Assembly (NCBI GenBank): GCA_002726335.1
Contig: PBSR01000136.1
Coordinates: 1 to 19,070 of the forward strand
Source of the DNA: Gemmatimonadaceae bacterium
GTDB lineage: Bacteria; Latescibacterota; UBA2968; UBA8231
Direction of reading: 5' to 3'
Length of the DNA: 19,070 nucleotides
Shown: one piece after another, positions 1 through 5,245 of the stretch
Layout: the number at the start of each line of letters is the position of its first letter
Numbering within the stretch: position 1 is the stretch's first letter
The notes under the pieces: model-generated
Seen by the model: only the letters and a program-made list of their open reading frames with translations
Told to the model about the DNA's origin: nothing
The model's database searches: none
Program-made: the position numbers and the translations under genes

Positions 1-408
1 GAGGACCCGGTGCAACTCGGCCACGGCGACAGAATCGCCGCCATCTTCGGGCAGTACGTGCTCGAGCACCTCGCCACAGACGACACCATCGAAGGAATCG
101 TCATCGAAGGGCAGTTGCGTCACCGACGCCTGCTGCACCTGCACCTGGCTCTCCGAGCCATAACGTGCGGCTTTGTGTCGTACCAGTTCGACAAACTCGC
201 TTGACTGCTCGATGGCATCGACGCGGAACCCCTCCTTCTGCAGATCCATCGCCAGGCTGCCGCTGCCACAGCCGGCATCGAAAACCCGGCCACTGTCACC
301 CATCAGGGCACAGAACTGCCGAATGAGCAGGCGTTCCCTGAACAGGTGTACGGGGCCACGGATCTCATGCTGTCCCCAAGGGGTTGGCTGGATCGTTTCC
401 GCGCTCAT
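1..408 (-). CDS. Class I SAM-dependent methyltransferase (3' end outside window)
   Basis: The first 136 residues are visible; the C-terminus lies beyond base 1. The N-terminal half of a Rossmann-fold methyltransferase is clear. Motif I reads VFDAGCGSGSLAMDL, the acidic end of strand 2 is VDAIEQS, and the FDGVVCGEVLEHV stretch matches the Methyltransf_11 type (UbiE/COQ5-like small-molecule methylases). The ATG at 408-406 overlaps the TGA of the upstream glycosyltransferase (ATGA, 4 bases), so translation is probably coupled. As last visible gene of a glycosyltransferase operon it may methylate a glycan or lipid intermediate; that is inference, and the substrate cannot be read from the sequence. 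Confidence 0.85.
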   Translation of the reverse strand, partial: MSAETIQPTPWGQHEIRGPVHLFRERLLIRQFCALMGDSGRVFDAGCGSGSLAMDLQKEGFRVDAIEQSSEFVELVRHKAARYGSESQVQVQQASVTQLPFDDDSFDGVVCGEVLEHVLPEDGGDSVAVAELHRVL

Positions 409-1556
409 TCGGCGACCTTTCCTGATTCTGACCGCTCCTGCAGGGCTCTTGCCAGATCTCTACCCACGGCTTCCGGACAGCCGTGGCTTCGATAGACCGC
501 ATGGGCCGTCTGCGCCAGCGACAGGCGCAGCCCGTCGTCATCACGCAACCGCCGCACGGCCGAGGCCAGGGCGGGTCCATCGCCCGCCGGACACAACAGG
601 GCCGACTCGCCATCGGTGAGCATCTCGCGAGCCGCTGGCGAATCACAGGTGATGATCGCCCGTCCCACCGCTGCCGCGTCGAAGACCTTGTATGGAATCA
701 CCCTGGCCGCCTTGGCTGTGGTGCCGAATACCCCCAGGCACACGTGCGCTTCCTGGATGTGTCGCACCAGCTCGGTCGGTGCAACCCAGTGATCGATGAA
801 CTCGGCCTCGACCTCCAGCGTACGGGCGCGCTCACGCATCCGAGGATACATCTGGCCATTGCCGATGAGGCAGAACTGGATGTCCCTTTCCTGGCGCAAC
901 TCGCAGGCGGCATCGATGACCGTCTCGATGCCGTGGAGCGGTACGTAGGTGCCGAAGAACAACACCCGGAGAGGATCCGGGCCCCGGGGAGCGGGCGGGA
1001 CAAAGCTGAATTCAACGTCATCCTCCCCCACAAACGAACGCAGGAAACGTCCGGGGTCGAGGTCGAAGATGTCGGCGTAGTAGCGGGCTTGCTCGTCGGT
1101 GTCGACGAGAACCGCATCGGCTGCCTGAAAGGCGGAGCGGTCCAGTTGTTTGAGCAGGCCAGCCACCCGGCTGCCGGAAGGCAGGCGGGCCCGATCGGCG
1201 ACGATGGTGTCGTACAGTGAGATGAAAGAGACGAGGGCCACCGGTCGGCCGCGAGCCAGCCAGTGAGCCAGGTGAACATCGAAGAAGCCGGGATAGCCGA
1301 CGACGATCCAGTCGGGCGGGCACTCGAGCCGACGAAAGCGCCACCACAGCTGTCCCCATCCCCGGACCAGTCGGAGCCCCAGAAGGAGCAGACGCAGCGG
1401 ATTGTGCGTCGACAGGGCGCGATGGACGAAGGGGCCCCAGACCTCGGCGCGACATACGTCCACCGTGTGGCCAGCGCGATTCAGTCCCGCGAGCAGTACG
1501 CGATTCACCGGATAGCCGGCGCCCACGGTGTACGTGCCGAAGAAACAGAATCGCAC
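405..1556 (-). CDS. GT4-family glycosyltransferase (GT-B fold)
   Basis: This 383-residue protein has the two-domain layout of GT-B retaining glycosyltransferases. The N-terminal domain opens with RFCFFGTYTVGAGYP. The C-terminal donor-binding domain starts at PLRVLFFGTYVPLHGIETVI and continues through FCLIGNGQM and VIPYKVFDAAAVGRAII to AAREML. In the usual EX7E region the first acidic residue appears to be Asp (KVFDAAAVGR) rather than Glu, a mild deviation. No membrane segment is evident, so it is probably a cytoplasmic or peripheral enzyme adding a sugar to a lipid-linked or small acceptor. The start is GTG at 1556, preceded by a strong GGAGGAGAG ribosome-binding site lying inside the last codons of the GT2 gene. 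That gene's TGA sits immediately upstream in the same frame. Donor and acceptor are unknown. Confidence 0.9.
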   Translation of the reverse strand: MRFCFFGTYTVGAGYPVNRVLLAGLNRAGHTVDVCRAEVWGPFVHRALSTHNPLRLLLLGLRLVRGWGQLWWRFRRLECPPDWIVVGYPGFFDVHLAHWLARGRPVALVSFISLYDTIVADRARLPSGSRVAGLLKQLDRSAFQAADAVLVDTDEQARYYADIFDLDPGRFLRSFVGEDDVEFSFVPPAPRGPDPLRVLFFGTYVPLHGIETVIDAACELRQERDIQFCLIGNGQMYPRMRERARTLEVEAEFIDHWVAPTELVRHIQEAHVCLGVFGTTAKAARVIPYKVFDAAAVGRAIITCDSPAAREMLTDGESALLCPAGDGPALASAVRRLRDDDGLRLSLAQTAHAVYRSHGCPEAVGRDLARALQERSESGKVAE

Positions 1557-2438
1557 TCAACTCTCCTCCGTGCGCTCGAAACGCATCTGGGCGATCTGCT
1601 CGGCGAGCAATCCCATCATGAAGATGACGACGGAGGTCGTGAACAGCAGCATGGACATGTTGGTGAAGCGGTGCTCGGTCAGGAAGGTGAAGGCGTAGTA
1701 ACCGAGCCCCATGAGGAACAGATAGATGCTTACCGGAAGGAAGATCTTCATGGGGGAAAACAGCATGCAGATCTTGGCGATGACGAGGAGAAACTTCGTG
1801 CCGTCAGAGACCAGTCGGATCTTGCTCTTTCCCTTCCGCTTCGCCGCCGTGATGGGTTCGTATCTGACGCTGAACCCGGCCCGCATCAGACACAGGGTAA
1901 TCGTCGTCGGGTAGGAGAAACCATTCGGCAGGAGGGCGACGAAGCGACGGGCCACGTCGCGGCGGATGGCCCGGAAGCCTGATGTCAGGTCCTCGATTCG
2001 GCGTCCGGTCACGTAGGTGGCCAGCTGGTTGTACAGGCCATTTGCCAGATGGCGGTGCAGTCCGGCTTGCGAGCGCCGGTCGCGGGCGCCGACGACCATG
2101 TCATAGTCATCGCAACCGCGGAAGATGCGAGTGATGACCTCCGGGTCGTGCTGCCCGTCGGCATCCATGAACACACAGACCCGGCCACGGGCCTGGCGGA
2201 TACCTGTCTTCACTGCCGCGCCATTGCCCAGGTTGTAGGGATGCCGGACCAGGGTCACGAGAGGGCTGGCCCGACGGGCGATCTCCCCCGTGCCATCGCT
2301 GGACCCGTCGTCGACGACGAGTACTTCAAACGCTCCCTGCAGTTGCTCAACGGCGCTGAGACGCTCACACAGACGCTCGAGCACGGGCCCGATCGATTCG
2401 GCTTCATTGAAGGCGGGTATGACGACGGTCAGGTCCAC
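1557..2438 (-). CDS. GT2-family polyprenyl-phosphate glycosyltransferase (DPM1/GtrB-like)
   Basis: With a GTG start at 2438 this is a 293-residue protein beginning VDLTVVIPAFNEAESIGPVL, the classical GT-A opening. It then has VLVVDDGSSDGT (about residues 39-50) and the metal-binding DADG at 92-95 followed by QHDPEV. DLTSGFRAIRR is the acceptor-side motif seen in dolichol-phosphate-mannose-synthase-like enzymes. Two hydrophobic segments near the C-terminus (KIFLPVSIYLFLMGLGYYAF and a second around MLLFTTSVVIFMMGLLAEQI) would anchor it in the inner membrane. The expected reaction is transfer of a sugar from a nucleotide sugar to polyprenyl phosphate. The frame stays open upstream to 2573, but that stretch overlaps the HNH gene and is Arg-rich without family similarity, so I prefer 2438. 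The ribosome-binding site there is only modest (GAGAG, distant). Confidence 0.88.
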   Translation of the reverse strand: MDLTVVIPAFNEAESIGPVLERLCERLSAVEQLQGAFEVLVVDDGSSDGTGEIARRASPLVTLVRHPYNLGNGAAVKTGIRQARGRVCVFMDADGQHDPEVITRIFRGCDDYDMVVGARDRRSQAGLHRHLANGLYNQLATYVTGRRIEDLTSGFRAIRRDVARRFVALLPNGFSYPTTITLCLMRAGFSVRYEPITAAKRKGKSKIRLVSDGTKFLLVIAKICMLFSPMKIFLPVSIYLFLMGLGYYAFTFLTEHRFTNMSMLLFTTSVVIFMMGLLAEQIAQMRFERTEES

Positions 2439-2493
2439 GAAGCTCGATCGCTCTCTCGGTTCGGGGACCTGTGTCGGCGGCGCGCAGGTCCCT

Positions 2494-2997
2494 TCAGTCG
2501 GCGCCCTTCGACGCTGCAAACAACGGCAACTGCCGGCGGATCTCGGCCTCCTCCTTCTGGTGACAGGAGGCACACACCGAGATCAGGTGCTCGAGCTTGT
2601 TGGCCTCGACGTTGGAGCGGAAGCGGCGGAACGGGATGCGATGATGCACGTGCAGGCGGCCACCGAGACTCTCCTCGGTGATGCCGCATGACTGGCACCG
2701 AAACTGGTCGCGCTCACGGGCACGGCGTGCCTGCAACTCCCAGTTCGCCCCCCGTCGACGCCTGCCTCTGTCATCGAGACGAACCGTAAAATCCGGCTCC
2801 GACTCGACCCACGCCTGGCGACAACGCTCGTCGCAGTAATGGAGGCCAACGTCGAGCCCCTGCACCCATTCGGGCAGGCTGACGTTATGCCCACAGTGTC
2901 GACAACGGACAGCAGACGAGGCGGACCTCGCCCTGTCGGACAGCAGGAAGCCCAGATGTAACTGGGGCTCTCCCTGAGATCCACAGCCAGTGGCCAT
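2494..2997 (-). CDS. HNH endonuclease with N-terminal zinc-binding segment
   Basis: This 167-residue protein has two parts. The N-terminus carries CRHCGHN and YCDERCRQAW (two CxxC-type pairs, about residues 32-60), probably a small zinc-binding fold. The C-terminal half is a standard HNH domain: RDQFRCQSCG, then LHVHHRIPFRRF with the HH pair, an Asn in SNVEANKLEHL, and LISVCASCHQKEE, the second CxxC that closes the zinc site. The start ATG at 2997 has a good GGGGAG ribosome-binding site about 7 bases upstream. It is the first gene after the promoter at 3127-3156 and sits 55 bases ahead of the GT2 gene. No methylase or restriction partner is visible. It could be a stand-alone nuclease, a defence component, or only a neighbour of the glycan genes. 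The HNH call is firm; the role is not. Confidence 0.87.
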   Translation of the reverse strand: MATGCGSQGEPQLHLGFLLSDRARSASSAVRCRHCGHNVSLPEWVQGLDVGLHYCDERCRQAWVESEPDFTVRLDDRGRRRRGANWELQARRARERDQFRCQSCGITEESLGGRLHVHHRIPFRRFRSNVEANKLEHLISVCASCHQKEEAEIRRQLPLFAASKGAD

Positions 2998-3126
2998 GGC
3001 AAGTCTCCCCTGTCGGGCCGCCAGCCTGATCGAGAGACGTATTCAGTTGTAGGGAGTTGCTTTCCGGGTCCGTTAGCGTTGGGGCATTCGCAGAACCGGT
3101 GAAACGGAGGAGGGGTAAGTGGCGCT

Positions 3127-3156
3127 AATATACTGGAATTTCAGAGATTGTGTCAA
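3127..3156 (-). promoter_or_regulatory. Sigma70-type promoter for the HNH-GT2-GT4-methyltransferase operon
   Basis: On the minus strand a perfect TTGACA (3156-3151) is followed after 18 bases by TATATT (3132-3127). The predicted start near 3120 leaves a leader of about 120 bases before the HNH ATG at 2997. No terminator is seen between the preceding lipoprotein gene (stop at 3169) and this promoter, so some read-through from upstream is possible. Confidence 0.6.
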
Positions 3157-3168
3157 GAAATGCACGGT

Positions 3169-3576
3169 TCAGAAATCATCCTGAGCGGTGATGATGAAAT
3201 CCACATCAATCGTATCCCTGATGGTCACGGCCTGGGCGACGATCTCGGCCTGCCGGGGCCGATTGTCCCCGGGGCTGGTGAGGATCGCCACAGCGAGGCC
3301 ATCGACGGTCTGGCTCTCCGAGGTGATGGTGCCGACGGTCGTGGCGAACTTGACGATGGTGTTGTCCTTGACCGGCTCTCCCCCGGCGCGAACGGTAGCC
3401 CATACCTCAGCCGTTGCCGTGCTGTCCTCGATCGAGATCCGCGCCGGATAGGACGCCAGTTCCAGACTCAACTCGTTGTCCTCGGACGAGGTCGGTGCCA
3501 CGGAGAACGCACAACCGCCCACAGACAGAGTGATGGCCAGAAGGACAGCGGCCCATGAGTGGCTGAAGTTGCCCAT
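3169..3576 (-). CDS. Small lipoprotein with Ig-like (Big_1/invasin-type) domain
   Basis: This 135-residue protein starts with MGNFSHSWAAVLLAITLSVG and has a lipobox VGGC, placing the lipidated Cys at residue 22. The mature part is one beta-rich domain: a segment YPARISIEDSTATAEVWATV, then GGEPVKDNTIVKFATTVGTI, a DGLAVAILTS stretch and a final IVAQAVTIRDTIDVDFII. This spacing (xPVxxxxVxFxTTxGTI...TxDGxAxAxLTS) is typical of bacterial Ig-like domain 1 as found in invasin/intimin. It probably sits in the outer membrane or periplasm. The ATG at 3576 follows the CsgG-like gene by 7 bases, so the two are cotranscribed. The function is unknown; a structural or adhesive role is only a guess. Confidence 0.8.
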   Translation of the reverse strand: MGNFSHSWAAVLLAITLSVGGCAFSVAPTSSEDNELSLELASYPARISIEDSTATAEVWATVRAGGEPVKDNTIVKFATTVGTITSESQTVDGLAVAILTSPGDNRPRQAEIVAQAVTIRDTIDVDFIITAQDDF

Positions 3577-3583
3577 GGCTGTG

Positions 3584-4249
3584 TCAGTTTGCATAGGCGA
3601 AATCCGGTGGAATCCACGAGAAGGTTCGGGCCATGGATGCCAGCAGATTGCTGACGACATCGTCGAGGGCTGATTCGTGGACCCGTGCCAGTTCTGCCGC
3701 CGTGCGGCCGACGGTGATGTCACGCGTGTCTGCGGGCAACAGTCGCAGCCTCTTGCGCACCTGGCCCTGGCCCACGATCTGTTCGGTGAGAGCCTCCATG
3801 CTGCTGCGATCCGCACTCGAAAACCACATGACCCGGTAGCGCAGCCCGACCTCGATCTCCGTCTCCGGCAACTCAAAGACAAAGGGCACTCGCAATCCGG
3901 CGAAACGATCGATCTCATACTGAGACACCGTCCCGGTAACGACCACGTCAACACCGATCCTGCGTGCCAGTTCGATGGACTCGGTCGGTGTCAGTGCACC
4001 CTTCTTGCGCAGCCCTGTATATCGACTCAGATCGACGACTTCGAGACTGTCATGAGGCTCGAGTTGGGTGCGAATCTTGTCGACGAGCCGTTCGCCGGCC
4101 TGGTATTCTTCGAAGCCGGCGAAGTCGACGACGGCGATGCGCAGCACCTGATCCGGCTCGTAGATACGTTTCGGTGGGGGCACGGGCTTGTAGAGAGAGA
4201 ACCGGGGCTCGAAGCGCCGGCGCCCGCTGAGGAACCCGTGGGTGCGCAC
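3584..4249 (-). CDS. CsgG/LPP20-like envelope protein, 5' end uncertain
   Basis: The core reads LRIAVVDFAGFEEYQAGERL, then DSLEVVDLSRYTGL, ESIELARRIGVDVVVTGTV, and later a beta-rich RVPFVFELPETEIEVGLRYR. This alternation of an AVVDF strand with a GxDVVVTGxV strand resembles the CsgG / FlgO / LPP20 superfamily of envelope proteins (medium confidence). From the GTG at 4249 the protein is 221 residues. That GTG has no ribosome-binding site and gives no signal peptide, unusual for this superfamily. The frame stays open to a TAG at 4342-4340, and the added residues (such as TKEQIELAREIGFLDHP) look coding, but no ATG, GTG or TTG opens that part. The gene may be 5'-truncated, frameshifted, or use a rare start codon. 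It is followed after 7 bases by the Ig-like lipoprotein gene. Confidence 0.68.
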   Translation of the reverse strand: MRTHGFLSGRRRFEPRFSLYKPVPPPKRIYEPDQVLRIAVVDFAGFEEYQAGERLVDKIRTQLEPHDSLEVVDLSRYTGLRKKGALTPTESIELARRIGVDVVVTGTVSQYEIDRFAGLRVPFVFELPETEIEVGLRYRVMWFSSADRSSMEALTEQIVGQGQVRKRLRLLPADTRDITVGRTAAELARVHESALDDVVSNLLASMARTFSWIPPDFAYAN

Positions 4250-4569
4250 GCCGAAGGTGGTCAGCGCGCTCGTGGGGTGATCGAGAAAGCCGATCTCCCG
4301 GGCAAGCTCGATCTGTTCCTTAGTCCTGTTATCGGCAACCTAGGTGCGAACTTCAGGACTATTTTTCCGGGACGCGCCTCCCGGTCCTCGCCCTCTCCCC
4401 AGAGGGTTTACACCGGGGAACGACTCCCCCTGCGCCGCCAGCAATCACGAAACGTTCAGGCCACCGACGCCAGCCAGCCATCGTGGCTGTCTCGCTGTTG
4501 CCGGATCACACCCTGACAGCTATCTTCAACGGGTTCCGCCCCCAACGGTACCAGCTGAATAAAGCTGTG

Positions 4570-4593
4570 GAGCCGGCACCGAAGTGCCGGCTC
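4570..4593. terminator. Perfect 10-bp hairpin, possible terminator or REP-like element
   Basis: GAGCCGGCAC and GTGCCGGCTC pair perfectly around a four-base loop. On the minus strand the loop is TTCG, the extra-stable UUCG tetraloop, and the stem is followed by CCACAGCTTTATT, a weak T-rich tail. On the plus strand the loop is CGAA and no T run follows. No gene obviously ends here on either strand, so this may terminate an unannotated RNA or be a dispersed palindromic repeat. Confidence 0.5.
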
Positions 4594-4662
4594 CCGCTTC
4601 GCTTTCAGACAAAGCTGTGCCCCGTGGCTGTGGGGATGCGCGGCCTGCTTTCAACCACCGAC

Positions 4663-4680
4663 CATCCAGACATCTGGATG
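4663..4680. repeat. Short inverted repeat
   Basis: CATCCAGA and TCTGGATG pair perfectly over 8 bp with only two bases between them (six pairs plus a small loop is more realistic). A run of G follows on the plus strand. No role can be assigned; it could be a protein-binding palindrome or part of a folded RNA. Confidence 0.4.
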
Positions 4681-4798
4681 GGGGGGGTGTGGCGTCTGAC
4701 AGGTCGCATACAGTGATGGGACGTAGACTTGTCGTCCGGAGATGAGCAAGGCTCGTGCCATGTTCTTCGCCAGTCTGACCACATAACCGTAACTTACT

Positions 4799-4870
4799 GT
4801 TCTCGAAATAGTTAGAGAACCAAGATCGCCGTCAGCGAGAACGGCAGGCCGGGAAAGAAGGTTTCCCCGG
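4799..4870 (+). promoter_or_regulatory. Structured rpsT leader (three consecutive stem-loops)
   Basis: Three inverted repeats follow each other: GTTCTC/GAGAAC (4799-4804 with 4815-4820), GCCGT/ACGGC (4828-4832 with 4841-4845) and CCGGGAAA/TTTCCCCGG (4849-4856 with 4862-4870, one bulged base). The last ends about ten bases before the GGGAG ribosome-binding site of rpsT. In Escherichia coli S20 represses translation of its own mRNA and the gene uses a non-AUG start. A folded leader plus the GTG start here fits a similar arrangement, but function is inferred. Confidence 0.4.
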
Positions 4871-4891
4871 TTCGAGAAAAGGGAGCTTCCT

Positions 4892-5146
4892 GTGCCAACA
4901 TTGAAAGCATCAAAGAAAAGCCTGCGGCAGGCGCGCCAGCGCCGGATCCGCAACAAGGGGGCCATGTCCACCATGCGTGGCGCCATCAAACGGGTCCGCC
5001 AGGCGGGTGATGGTGAGTCCGCCCGCGCTGCCCTGAGTTCTGCCATATCCATTATAGATCGTACCGTTCGCAAAGGGGTCCTGCACGCCAATACCGGCTC
5101 GCGCTACAAATCGCGTCTTTCCAGGCACGTGCAGAAGCTCGGCTGA
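4892..5146 (+). CDS. rpsT: 30S ribosomal protein S20
   Basis: This 84-residue basic protein matches S20 along its full length. It opens PTLKASKKSLRQARQRRIRN and keeps the family pattern of helices with SxMRxxIKRV (here STMRGAIKRV), an Ala/Ser-rich middle, and the late KGVLHANTGSRYKSRLSRHV segment (typically KGxIHKNxAARxKSRL). S20 binds 16S rRNA in the body of the 30S subunit and helps early assembly. The start is GTG at 4892 with GGGAG six bases upstream; a non-AUG start is common for rpsT. A stable terminator follows at 5196-5228, so the gene is a single transcription unit. Confidence 0.97.
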   Translation: MPTLKASKKSLRQARQRRIRNKGAMSTMRGAIKRVRQAGDGESARAALSSAISIIDRTVRKGVLHANTGSRYKSRLSRHVQKLG

Positions 5147-5195
5147 CGGCCAGGGCGGTCTGCACAACGGTTCGGCCACCTCCAGCAGACAGCAG

Positions 5196-5228
5196 CGGCC
5201 CGCGCTCCCAGTGAGTGCGGGCCGTTTT
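5196..5228 (+). terminator. Rho-independent terminator of rpsT
   Basis: CGGCCCGC pairs with GCGGGCCG, extended inward by three more pairs (one G-T), giving about 11 bp around a short loop, directly followed by TTTT. It lies 50 bases after the rpsT stop and only 17 bases ahead of the next ATG at 5246. Confidence 0.9.
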
Positions 5229-5245
5229 CGTATCTTCGGCCTGTC

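Larger units (their letters stand above)
4340..4891. other. Long intergenic region without a convincing gene
   Basis: About 550 bases separate the minus-strand CsgG-like gene from rpsT. No reading frame here has both a start and recognisable protein similarity. The stretch does hold a strong GC hairpin at 4570-4593, a second at 4663-4680, a 9-base direct repeat (AAAGCTGTG at 4561-4569 and 4611-4619), and three consecutive stem-loops just ahead of rpsT. I looked for tRNA arms and found none. A confident promoter for rpsT could not be picked out. A small RNA or the remnant of a decayed gene would both fit. Confidence 0.6.

Noticed and set aside
3584..4249. Assigning the gene as true csgG
   Set aside because: No other curli genes are near, the lipoprotein signal is missing, and only the fold-level pattern fits; a symbol would be overclaiming.
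4340..4891. tRNA or riboswitch in the long gap
   Set aside because: I looked for T-arm and anticodon-arm patterns on both strands and for known riboswitch cores and found none; TTCGA at 4871 is not framed by matching stems.
4651..5091. Minus-strand frame ending in a plausible-looking stretch (RLAKNMARALLISGRQVYVP)
   Set aside because: Its larger part is antisense to rpsT. The end has no own start with a ribosome-binding site and no family I recognise; chance is the simplest explanation.
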